DNA of 49,211 nt from Verrucomicrobiota bacterium. Its GTDB lineage: Bacteria > Verrucomicrobiota > Verrucomicrobiia > Verrucomicrobiales > DEV007. The stretch lies in the NCBI GenBank assembly GCA_018970725.1, contig JAGWVU010000037.1, positions 1 through 49,211 on the forward strand, given 5' to 3'. Shown here piece by piece: positions 15,125 to 22,666 of this stretch (its first letter is position 1; every line of letters begins with the position of its first letter). Below the pieces are notes generated by a model. The model ran no database searches. It was not told the origin of the DNA and saw only the letters and a program-made list of their open reading frames with translations. A program made the translations under genes and the position numbers.

Positions 15125-15622
15125 ATGAACACAAGCGACATCTCGCTCATCGAAAAACAAATCGTCGCACTGGAGAAACAACTCAGTGCCCTTCACTCCC
15201 AGCGTCTCACCGTGCTTGAACAGCAAGTGCGTGAGGCTCAGAGCCGGATCCTGGCACTCAGCGGCAGCGTCCGCCGCGTTGCCACGGCCGTCGAATCTCC
15301 CGCCGCCCGGGCCGCCACCGCTCCCCAACCTGCCGCTCCTCGCGTCGCCGCCAAACCCGCTCGCGGCCGCGCCGCCAAGACCGGAGCCAAGGTCGCCGCC
15401 AAAGCGGGGGCCAAGAAGAAGCGCACCCGGATGCCCTCCGAACTGGTAAACGAAAAAATCATGAGCACGATCAAGGACGGCAGCCCCGACGGCCTTTCCC
15501 AAAAAGAAATCAGTGTCCGCTCCGGCGTGAACTACCAAACCACCGCCAAGAAACTTCGCGAACTCTCCGGAATCGTCAAAAAGGGAAGCGGCAAGGAAGC
15601 CCGTTACACGATCAAGGCCTGA
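15125..15622 (+). CDS. Histone-H1-like, coiled-coil plus winged-helix DNA-binding protein
   Basis: A 165-residue basic protein in three parts. Residues 7-48 form a heptad-rich coiled coil (LIEKQIVALEKQL, VLEQQVREAQSRIL). Residues about 55-103 are an Ala/Lys/Pro/Arg-rich linker (AAKPARGRAAKTGAK, AAKAGAKKKRTR) like the tails of bacterial histone-H1-like proteins. Residues 104-165 resemble a small winged helix: helix SELVNEKIMSTI, LSQKEISVRSGV, helix NYQTTAKKLRELS, then a wing of two strands (GIVKKGSG, EARYTIKA). I infer a dimeric nucleoid-associated or regulatory DNA-binding protein. It is divergent from rpoA across an AT-rich region and followed by a strong terminator, so it is a single-gene unit. 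No exact family is recognised; a species-specific transcription regulator is the alternative. Confidence 0.8.
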   Translation: MNTSDISLIEKQIVALEKQLSALHSQRLTVLEQQVREAQSRILALSGSVRRVATAVESPAARAATAPQPAAPRVAAKPARGRAAKTGAKVAAKAGAKKKRTRMPSELVNEKIMSTIKDGSPDGLSQKEISVRSGVNYQTTAKKLRELSGIVKKGSGKEARYTIKA

Positions 15623-15650
15623 TCGATCCCTTCCCGTCCACTCGAACTAG

Positions 15651-15678
15651 AAAAGGGAGCCATCCGGCTCCCTTTTTT
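15651..15678 (+). terminator. Rho-independent terminator after the H1-like gene
   Basis: Stem GGGAGCC/GGCTCCC (15655-15661 with 15666-15672), four-base loop, followed by six T residues at 15673-15678. Four A residues precede the stem, so the same hairpin also has a short T-run on the minus strand and may serve the convergent gene that ends at 15721. Confidence 0.9.
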
Positions 15679-15720
15679 ATTGGGCCGGAATCGGTCACCC
15701 AGCTATCGCCCCCCGACAGA

Positions 15721-17652
15721 TCAGGGTTGCCCGGAGGGGGCCTGTTCCGGAAGCGAACGGTCGACTAAGCGCTTGATCCCGGCGGCCGCATAGCTGCTGG
15801 CCGGATACATTTGTCGGGATTTCAGATACCAGGCGAGGCCGGCTCCGGTCTGTCCGCGCTCCTCCAACTCCTCCGCCTGTTTCAAGGCACTCACGAAGGG
15901 GGCGACCTCAGTGGCGTAGTCGGATCGGGCCTTGCTGAGCGGCGGATCATCGGGAAACTCCTTGAACGCCTGCTCGACGGTTTCCCAAGCGCCATAGGTG
16001 TTCCCCACCTCGGCCAACTTGCGCGCCTGTTGGATGGCGATGTCGATCGTGGTGATGTTGGTGATGATCTCGGTGAGCGCCTCCTGACGTTTCGGATCAT
16101 CCACCACGGCGGCGATATAGCGTCCCTTGTCAGTATTGATCTGACGGAAGCTGCGGGTGGCGATGAGCCGGTCGAGATCATTGATCGTCTGGATCTGGCG
16201 GTTGCCTTGCTTGGCCATGGAATCGAAAGCCGTCTTCAATTCGGGATTGGTGGGCCAGATCTGGGTGGCGGCAGCGATGTTTTCCTTGTAGGCCTGTTCA
16301 TTGCCCCGCAAGCCTTCGTTGATGGCCGTCTGCACGTGCATGTTGCTGGTGAGGCGGGCCGTGTTGATGGCGGCCAGCGGCTTGGAATGATCGAAGTCCT
16401 GGCCCAAGGCGCGCAAGGCATTGACTTTCTCTTCCGCCAAAGCGTAATCCTTGACCTCAAGAGAGGAGAGAAGCTGGTTGTAGGCCCTGACGAATTCCAG
16501 GATGGATTGCTTCTTCTCAAGCGACACCGTCTGCACGGGAGGAAGGAATTCCCCGAGGATGAAAGCTTCCATCAAGCGCTTGCTGGCGCTGGCGCGCTCG
16601 CCTTTCTCGATAAGGAAATCAAACGCCTCGATCGCTTGGGCGGTATCCTGGATCGCCTCGTTGGCCAAACTGTCCAGCGAGGTCACCGTGGGATCGAATC
16701 CTGCCACATCCTTGAACATATTGGAGGCATCCGACCCCTCCTTGAACTGGAGACGCCCTCCCCCGTCGTTATAGAATTCCGTGTAGATTCTGGCCGCGGC
16801 AATCACATGCTCGAACCGGCGCTGCATGAAGAACTGTACCATCAAGCCCTGGAACTCGAGCTTGCTCTCCAATTCGGAGACGGCCATGACCCCCTCGTTG
16901 GCCGTGATCTTCGCCTGGATTTCCGCGTAGCGCGTGGCGTATTCCCCCGCCGCGCTGAGACGCCCCACCATATCCTCGGCACGCGCCGCCTGCGGTTGCG
17001 CCTGCGTCCCTGAGGTTCCGGAGGAACTGTTGGCGGGACGCAACTGGCTCGGACGGCTCGATAACTCCGCGTTCCGGACGGTATCGGAACGGACCCTGCG
17101 CAACCGTTCATTGGCCAATTCCAACTCGCGGCCCTGCTTCCGGGCCAGCCAGATCCGATACACCGCATTGGCGATGGACTCCGACATCCGGCCGTCCTGC
17201 CGGAAGGTCGAAGCCCTTTCCAAGAGGGCGACCGCCCCATTGAGATCCACCCGGGAGCCCTTGGCCTTGTTGTGAGGGGAAAGAGCCTGCCGGATCTGTT
17301 CCATGGTGGCCCGATAGGCTTGGTCCTCCGCGCTGTCGGCCGGTGGCGCGTTGAGATATTTCTCAAAGCGGGCATTGAAAATGCGGTTGTCGTTGATATC
17401 CCACATCTGCCCCTCGAATATGAGGGTTTCGCTGGAGGGATCGAAAAGCGGCAACACATTGCCCATCAGCGGATCATTTCCTTTCGATGAACCTTGGGCC
17501 GGGGAAGATGCCGCGCTGCCACCGCCGGTGGGAGCCGGTGAGGTGCCTGACGGAGCGGCCGTGCCGGTGGATTGGGGGGTGAAGACTTGTGCCCAAACGG
17601 GGGAGCCCAGGGCGGGCAGGACGAGGAGAACAAGCAATCTCGGAATTTTCAT
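15721..17652 (-). CDS. Large secreted helical-repeat protein of unknown function
   Basis: A 643-residue exported protein. The ATG at 17652 gives the signal peptide MKIPRLLVLLVLPALGSPVW ending at an A-Q junction. A Ser/Gly/Pro/Ala-rich low-complexity stretch (about 25-60) follows, then a mostly alpha-helical body with TPR-like helix pairs: ALLERASTFRQDGRM, SVIARIY-type helices around 290, AEEKVNALRALGQDF, AWETVEQAFKEFPDDPP, and GLAWYLKSRQMYPASSYA near the end. A fixed motif LIFEGQMWDINDNRIF sits just after the linker. I do not recognise a named family. It starts 17 bp after the small membrane-protein gene, so they are probably co-transcribed, downstream of the ABC transporter. A periplasmic or outer-membrane-associated assembly factor would fit, but that is guesswork. 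Confidence 0.82.
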   Translation of the reverse strand: MKIPRLLVLLVLPALGSPVWAQVFTPQSTGTAAPSGTSPAPTGGGSAASSPAQGSSKGNDPLMGNVLPLFDPSSETLIFEGQMWDINDNRIFNARFEKYLNAPPADSAEDQAYRATMEQIRQALSPHNKAKGSRVDLNGAVALLERASTFRQDGRMSESIANAVYRIWLARKQGRELELANERLRRVRSDTVRNAELSSRPSQLRPANSSSGTSGTQAQPQAARAEDMVGRLSAAGEYATRYAEIQAKITANEGVMAVSELESKLEFQGLMVQFFMQRRFEHVIAAARIYTEFYNDGGGRLQFKEGSDASNMFKDVAGFDPTVTSLDSLANEAIQDTAQAIEAFDFLIEKGERASASKRLMEAFILGEFLPPVQTVSLEKKQSILEFVRAYNQLLSSLEVKDYALAEEKVNALRALGQDFDHSKPLAAINTARLTSNMHVQTAINEGLRGNEQAYKENIAAATQIWPTNPELKTAFDSMAKQGNRQIQTINDLDRLIATRSFRQINTDKGRYIAAVVDDPKRQEALTEIITNITTIDIAIQQARKLAEVGNTYGAWETVEQAFKEFPDDPPLSKARSDYATEVAPFVSALKQAEELEERGQTGAGLAWYLKSRQMYPASSYAAAGIKRLVDRSLPEQAPSGQP

Positions 17653-17669
17653 GGCGAAGGGAAAGGTCC

Positions 17670-18107
17670 TCACAGTGGACGAACATCACGCGCGACCAAC
17701 AACCCGTTGTCCCCCACTTCGGCGACAACGCTCAGTTTGGTGTTCTTTTCAATGCTGAGGTGGCTGAAATCCTGAGGCACCCAAATCGGGACGGGCGAAC
17801 CATCCGCGGCTCCCTCAACGACCAGGCTGATCAACCGCCCCCGGTCCCGCGTCCAGCGCAACTGTTCCTCGACCCTGCCCTCCATCCGGTAGGTGTTTCC
17901 GCGGAGCGAATTGGCATTGTCCAAATAATCCCGCAAGCTGAAGTCGTTCGACGCCACCACCCGGTTGGAACGCCGCGGAGCAGCTCCGTCCCCCAGCAGG
18001 AGAAACGCCACCACCGCGCCGACGACGAGAATGAAGAGCAGGCCCCCCACCAGGCCGAGGATTTGATTGGTGTTGCTACCTGACGATTGACGAGAACGGC
18101 GGGGCAT
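17670..18107 (-). CDS. Small single-span membrane protein of unknown function
   Basis: A 145-residue protein starting at ATG 18107 (MPRRSRQSSGSNTNQ); a longer frame upstream runs into intergenic sequence without conserved features. After a basic N-terminus there is one transmembrane helix (ILGLVGGLLFILVVGAVVAF, about residues 19-40), so the remaining 100 residues should face the periplasm. That part (LDNANSLRGNTYRMEGRVEE, LISLVVEGAADGSPVPIWV, LSVVAEVGDNGLLVARDV) is beta-rich and reads like a small OB-fold/NirD- or DUF-type barrel. It lies between the ABC transporter (74 bp upstream) and the large secreted helical protein (17 bp downstream) on the same strand. Function unknown. Confidence 0.75.
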   Translation of the reverse strand: MPRRSRQSSGSNTNQILGLVGGLLFILVVGAVVAFLLLGDGAAPRRSNRVVASNDFSLRDYLDNANSLRGNTYRMEGRVEEQLRWTRDRGRLISLVVEGAADGSPVPIWVPQDFSHLSIEKNTKLSVVAEVGDNGLLVARDVRPL

Positions 18108-18181
18108 AAGCGGAAGAAAACGATCGTTGGTGGCAGTATAGGACAAGCCGTGGATTTCGGAAACGAATAATCCGCGCCGGC

Positions 18182-19894
18182 TCAGTGACTCCAACGGGAA
18201 CGCGCGGCCCCGCCAAAAGCGAGGATCACCCCGCCCAACAGGTGCAGACCGAGAACGACAACGCAAAGCCCGGCCTGACGCAGCGTCGCTTCCGTGACCA
18301 TGTCGACAGCCGGATAATACCCGTTTTCCAAGGACCGGACAATGCCCGACCAACTCCAATACGCGGAGATGAACGGCTGGAGAACCGGTTCAAAGGCTTT
18401 GGGCAGGGCGAGAACCGCTCCGGAAAGGGGCAACTGGAAGCCCACCAGATAGATGCTGAGCAGGGACGCCTGATCCGGGGAACTCATGGCCGCGGAGATG
18501 CCGAGACAGATGGCCGTCATGGCGGCATTGACGAGCACGAGCAACCCGGCGTGAACCCAGAACCGGCACTCCACCTGCGCGAAAATGTTCACGAAGAGAT
18601 ACATCCACACGGATTGCACGGTGACCAGGGTGGCCAAGAAACACAGCTTGCTCCCCAGGTAACTGCCAACCCGGAGCCCGCCTAATTTCTCCTTCTCAAA
18701 AATCAAGCGCTCCCCCGCCACTTCCCGGGCGGAGTTGTTCGAACCCATGAGGGCCAGCAGAACCACCTGGAACATGACCAGACCGGAAACAAACCCGCCG
18801 ACCTCCATGTTGTTTTCCGTCACCTGACTGTCCTTCATCAGATCCTTCACATCCCGGGCGATGGTCTCCGAGGCTCGTTTCAGGCTCGGAACGCCGTCCA
18901 AGGCGAAAAGCACCACGACCGCCGGAAAGATCAAGAGCATGGCGACCTGCAGGAGCAACTGCGTCTTGTCCCGGAAAAAGATGGTCCAACGTCGCCCCAA
19001 CAAGACGAAAAGCTGGGTCAGGAACCCGGGACGTTTCGAACGCCTCGCTGGCGCGGCGTCTCTGGAAGAGCCGGTCCCGGGTGCGGGTTCCGTGAATCCC
19101 GGCATCGCCGCATAATAGTCCTGACGATGTTTCTCCCAGGATGCCGCCCACTGATCGGGCTCACGGGTGGCGAGCGCGGGATACACCTCCTCGGCAAAGG
19201 CAACCCCGAAATAGTGTGCGAGGGCGGACGGCGGTCCATGATAGACCACGCGGCCCGCGTAAAGCACCAGCACGGAATCGTAGAGATCAAGGTGCCCAAG
19301 GCTGTGGGTGACACTGGCCACGATCCGTCCCTCGGATTTGGAGAGCCGGTGTAGAAGGTTCACGATCTCACTCTCGCTCTTCGGATCCAGCCCGCTCGTG
19401 ACCTCGTCACAGAGCAAAAGCCGCGGGGCCGTGGTCATTTCCAAAGCCAATCCCAACCGGCGCTTCTGCCCGCCGGAAAGGACCGACACCCGACGATCCC
19501 GGATCGCATCGAGCCCTACTTCCTCAATGATGCGGTCCGCGATCTGCTCCATCTCCGCCCCTGACCGGGTCTTCAAGCGGAGTTGGATCGCGTTGTCGAT
19601 ACTTTCCTCCACGGTGAGTTCGTCGAAAGCAATACTAAACTGCGGCACATAGCCGAACTCATCCGGCTGCAGATCGCCATCCTCGGAAAGGTTGCGACCG
19701 TCCCAGAGAAGATCGCCGCCCGACTCCACATTGATCCCGGCGATTGTTTTCAGAAGCGTGGATTTGCCGCAACCCGAGGGGCCGACGATGGCCACGAAAT
19801 GGCCGGCGGGAATTTTCACCGAGATGTCCCGCAGGAGGGGAATGTCCTGACCGTCTTTCCGGATGGTGAATTGGAGATCGCGGATTTCGAGCAC
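18182..19894 (-). CDS. ABCG-type half-transporter (ATPase fused to membrane domain)
   Basis: A 570-residue ABC exporter with the reverse order of ABCG half-transporters: N-terminal ATPase, C-terminal ABC-2-type permease. The ATPase has Walker A GPSGCGKST (38-46), signature LSGGQKRRL (139-147), Walker B LLLCDE (159-164) and the H-loop in SVTHSLG. The second half (about 290-570) has six hydrophobic segments, including VAMLLIFPAVVVLFAL, LVMFQVVLLALMG and CVVVLGLHLLGGVILAF, with a CDEVTSGLDPKSESE D-loop region before. Such half-transporters act as dimers and move lipids, polysaccharides or drugs. It is the first of a likely three-gene unit with the small membrane protein and the large secreted protein, and it diverges from the AsmA-like gene, pointing to an envelope role. 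Substrate unknown. Confidence 0.93.
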   Translation of the reverse strand: MLEIRDLQFTIRKDGQDIPLLRDISVKIPAGHFVAIVGPSGCGKSTLLKTIAGINVESGGDLLWDGRNLSEDGDLQPDEFGYVPQFSIAFDELTVEESIDNAIQLRLKTRSGAEMEQIADRIIEEVGLDAIRDRRVSVLSGGQKRRLGLALEMTTAPRLLLCDEVTSGLDPKSESEIVNLLHRLSKSEGRIVASVTHSLGHLDLYDSVLVLYAGRVVYHGPPSALAHYFGVAFAEEVYPALATREPDQWAASWEKHRQDYYAAMPGFTEPAPGTGSSRDAAPARRSKRPGFLTQLFVLLGRRWTIFFRDKTQLLLQVAMLLIFPAVVVLFALDGVPSLKRASETIARDVKDLMKDSQVTENNMEVGGFVSGLVMFQVVLLALMGSNNSAREVAGERLIFEKEKLGGLRVGSYLGSKLCFLATLVTVQSVWMYLFVNIFAQVECRFWVHAGLLVLVNAAMTAICLGISAAMSSPDQASLLSIYLVGFQLPLSGAVLALPKAFEPVLQPFISAYWSWSGIVRSLENGYYPAVDMVTEATLRQAGLCVVVLGLHLLGGVILAFGGAARSRWSH

Positions 19895-20008
19895 GATGCG
19901 TTGGAAGAAAAGTTTTGGCGGGAGTCTTGGCCCATCTTTAGAAAAGAATCCAGCATTCGGCTAGAAAAACCGCTGGATCTTTGGCATGATCCTGAGTCTG
20001 ACCCAGAG

Positions 20009-21484
20009 ATGAGCAGAAGATCCCGCAACAAGTCCCGCAACGCCGTAAACCTGAACGTCGCGATTGGTCGAGGCGTTTTCATCGGTGGAGCCTTGTTTTT
20101 GCTCTCCGTGGCGCTCGGTGCCTTCGCCGCGATCTCCTACGCCAGAAGCTATCTGCGCGGCGCCGCCTTCCGGGACCGCGTCACCGCGGAAATCTCACGC
20201 AACCTCAAGGCGGAGGCTACGGTCGACCTACTGCGTTGGGAAGGTTCCTCCGCTTACACGGACCGCTTCAGCGCCACCGGATATCAAGACGCTTCGTTCG
20301 GATCCGCGGCCCTGTCCGGCTTTCGCGCCCATCTCGAACTGAGCGGAGCACAGTTGCGCCGGGGAGTCTGGAAAATTCCGCAAATCACCATCAACCAAGC
20401 CGACCTCGACTTCTCCGAAACGGAGAAATTGGCCGGGACCTTTCCGGCAGGAGCCAAGCCCATCGCAGAATCCTCCGGAACCTCTTCTCCGAAATCCAGT
20501 CCGGGATTCCTCCGCGGTCTGATTCCCGACCGCATCGAAATCGATACCGTCAGGATCAACAACCTGAACCTTCTCTGGCGCGAGGGGAAGGGAGCGAAGT
20601 CCGAAGTAATCGGCATGCAGGCGGTCCTGACCCCCACCGCTTCCCTGGATGCCTGCAAGGTCGAGTTGCACGGAGGTTCCCTGCGGCGCGCCGGCCAGGA
20701 AAAGCTTGAGGTCGATCACATCGATTTCCGTTTCAAGAATGGCGATATCTTCCTTTCCGAGGCCCTGCTGCGCACCGAAGCCGGGGCCGAAGTCCGCTTG
20801 GAAGGAGATATCACTAGGGGAAGCAAGGGCAAGCCAGGCTCCATCCTGCTCCGCGCCAGCGTCGAGCGTTTGCAGGCGCAAGAGGTGGTCGCGGATGCAT
20901 GGACCCAAAAGGTGCGCGGCGATCTCCGGATTTCCGCGAAAATCGAGGGGGATCCGGCGCGCCCCGACGAAATCTCCCAGACCGGCACGATCACTTTGGA
21001 CAAAGGTATGCTGGAAGCCTTTCCCGTGCTCGAGACCCTCGCCACCTACACCGGTAGCGAACGCTTCCGGCGCCTCGCCTTGCGGGATGGCGCCAGCGCA
21101 CGGTTCAAACGGATCGGAACCCGGACCGTGGTCGAACAGATCGACGTCCAATCCGACGGCTTGGCGCGCCTCACCGGCAACCTCCAGGTGGATGGAAAAG
21201 CGTTGTCCGGAAAGTTGCGCCTCGGCGTGATTCCCGGGGGCGTCAGCTGGCTCCCCGGGGCGGAACAGAGCGTTTTCCTCGTCACGGAGAACGGCTATCT
21301 ATGGACGGACATCAATCTCTCCGGAACGGTGGATGCCCCCGCGAACGACCTCGTCCCGAAGCTCGCGTCCGCCGGCGTGAAGACCGCGATCGACACCCTC
21401 AAAAATCCAGCCACGATCCAGCAATCCGTGGAGGGAGCCATTGGAGTGGGCAAGAACCTGCTCAACGGGTTTCTCGGCCGCTGA
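20009..21484 (+). CDS. AsmA-like/DUF3971-type envelope protein
   Basis: A 491-residue protein starting at ATG 20009 (MSRRSRNKSRNAVNLN). One transmembrane anchor (about 22-45, FIGGALFLLSVALGAFAAIS) is followed by a long beta-rich region: DFSETEKLAGTF, IEIDTVRINNLNLLWREG, KLEVDHIDFRFKNGDIFL, RLTGNLQVDGKALSGKL and a GTVDAPANDLVP ending. This repeated amphipathic-strand pattern is characteristic of AsmA/TamB-like proteins, which are anchored in the inner membrane, extend into the periplasm and influence phospholipid traffic to the outer membrane. The length is short to medium for the group. It diverges from the ABC transporter gene (114 bp apart) and converges on a small secreted-protein gene. 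The exact family was not searched. Confidence 0.75.
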   Translation: MSRRSRNKSRNAVNLNVAIGRGVFIGGALFLLSVALGAFAAISYARSYLRGAAFRDRVTAEISRNLKAEATVDLLRWEGSSAYTDRFSATGYQDASFGSAALSGFRAHLELSGAQLRRGVWKIPQITINQADLDFSETEKLAGTFPAGAKPIAESSGTSSPKSSPGFLRGLIPDRIEIDTVRINNLNLLWREGKGAKSEVIGMQAVLTPTASLDACKVELHGGSLRRAGQEKLEVDHIDFRFKNGDIFLSEALLRTEAGAEVRLEGDITRGSKGKPGSILLRASVERLQAQEVVADAWTQKVRGDLRISAKIEGDPARPDEISQTGTITLDKGMLEAFPVLETLATYTGSERFRRLALRDGASARFKRIGTRTVVEQIDVQSDGLARLTGNLQVDGKALSGKLRLGVIPGGVSWLPGAEQSVFLVTENGYLWTDINLSGTVDAPANDLVPKLASAGVKTAIDTLKNPATIQQSVEGAIGVGKNLLNGFLGR

Positions 21485-21500
21485 TCGCGCAAGGCCTGGA

Positions 21501-22064
21501 TCACAAACCGAGGGTTTGGGCAGGACCGTTGCCCCCCTCGTCAATCCACTTCCGGGTGATATGATTGAAGAGCGTGTCGAGCTGGCTTTTTTGGGAGAGG
21601 TTGAACTCCACCGTCTTGGCGTGTGTGGTGTCAGGGTAATGCTTGACGACCTGACGAGCGTCTTCCCCGGTCCGCTTTTCCGCCAACTCGGACATTTTCT
21701 GCGCCCGGTTGTTGATGATCTGCACCGCGTTCAACGGATTGTTCTCCGTGAGGCTCTCCAAATAATAAAACCGGGCCACCACCCCGCCGGTGGTGTCGAC
21801 CGTGACCTCATCCACCTTGCCACCGCCATCGATGACGAATTGCGCCCGGCTCACCGAGACGATTCTGGAATAGGGAATCACAAAGCGGCTTTCCCCGTGC
21901 GTGATGGAAAGAAACCCTCGCCACCCTTCCGGAGTGGTTGTGGAAGGGTTGGAACCGTTGTTAGTGGAATTGGTGGAGTTCGTTCCCGGCGTGTTTTGTG
22001 CCGCCAAAGGCGACAAACCGGCGAGGAAAAGGGCACAGGAGATGAGGTGAGGCTGGGTTTTCAT
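21501..22064 (-). CDS. Small secreted protein of unknown function
   Basis: A 187-residue exported protein. The ATG at 22064 gives signal peptide MKTQPHLISCALFLAGLSPL ending at AAQ. The mature N-terminus is an Asn/Ser/Thr-rich stretch (NSTNSTNNGSNPSTTT), then a compact domain with WRGFLSITHGESRFVIPYS, RIVSVSRAQFVIDGGGKVDE and VARFYYLESL, followed by a helical C-terminal half (NAVQIINNRAQKMSELAEK). The motif in the middle suggests an SH3-like beta barrel, but I cannot name the family. It converges on the AsmA-like gene (16 bp apart) and diverges from rppH. Confidence 0.75.
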   Translation of the reverse strand: MKTQPHLISCALFLAGLSPLAAQNTPGTNSTNSTNNGSNPSTTTPEGWRGFLSITHGESRFVIPYSRIVSVSRAQFVIDGGGKVDEVTVDTTGGVVARFYYLESLTENNPLNAVQIINNRAQKMSELAEKRTGEDARQVVKHYPDTTHAKTVEFNLSQKSQLDTLFNHITRKWIDEGGNGPAQTLGL

Positions 22065-22198
22065 GACAGGAAGTTTCCGAGGATTGAAACACCGCGAGGT
22101 CCGGATTGTCGCGAATCATTCTTCCGCTGTCGAGACAGTTCGCGCAAGGTTCCTGACGATCAAGTTGACGCTGCCCGCTCCCATGGTTTTTTGTCGGC

Positions 22199-22666
22199 AT
22201 GCCCCGTTACCGCCCGAACATCGCCGCCATTTTGCAGGACGACCGCGGGCGGATTCTGGTGGCCGAGCGGATCGGCATCAGCGGGGCCTGGCAGTTTCCC
22301 CAGGGCGGCATCGACCGCGGTGAGAAAAAGACGGAGGCCCTGAAGCGCGAAGTGCGTGAGGAACTCGGTCTGGCGGAGACTTGCTATCAGCCGCTCTTTT
22401 CGCGGAGTGGTTACCGTTATGAGTTCCCCCGGGATCACGGGCGCCGTGGCTCCTGGACCGGGCAGGAGCAGACCTATGTCCTCTGCCGTTTTCTCGGGAC
22501 GGACGCGGACATCGATCTCAGGCAGGATGACCCCGAGTTTGTCGACTTTCGTTGGATTTTCCCCCATGAATTCCAACTCGTTTGGCTGCCCGAATTCAAA
22601 CGCGGGGTTTACCGCCAGGTATTCCGGGATTTCTTTGACATCGATCTCTGCCCGGACGGACCGTGA
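22199..22666 (+). CDS. rppH: RNA pyrophosphohydrolase (Nudix family)
   Basis: A 155-residue Nudix hydrolase of the RppH type, which removes pyrophosphate from the 5' end of transcripts and so starts mRNA decay; diadenosine polyphosphates are alternative substrates. The Nudix box runs from G36 to G57: G36, E42, then R50-E51-V52-x-E54-E55-L-G57. Family features outside it are the N-terminal YRPNIAAILQDDRGRILVAE, WQFPQGGID, the pattern Q-x-T-Y-V-L-C-R-F (binding region) and the FRWIFPHEF helix. Length fits RppH (about 155-175). Its stop codon overlaps the GTG start of the SulP transporter gene, so the two are translationally coupled. Confidence 0.93.
   Translation: MPRYRPNIAAILQDDRGRILVAERIGISGAWQFPQGGIDRGEKKTEALKREVREELGLAETCYQPLFSRSGYRYEFPRDHGRRGSWTGQEQTYVLCRFLGTDADIDLRQDDPEFVDFRWIFPHEFQLVWLPEFKRGVYRQVFRDFFDIDLCPDGP

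Noticed and set aside
19583-20008. Upstream extension of the AsmA-like frame
   Set aside because: It runs antisense through the ATPase of the ABC transporter; the membrane anchor starts only after ATG 20009.
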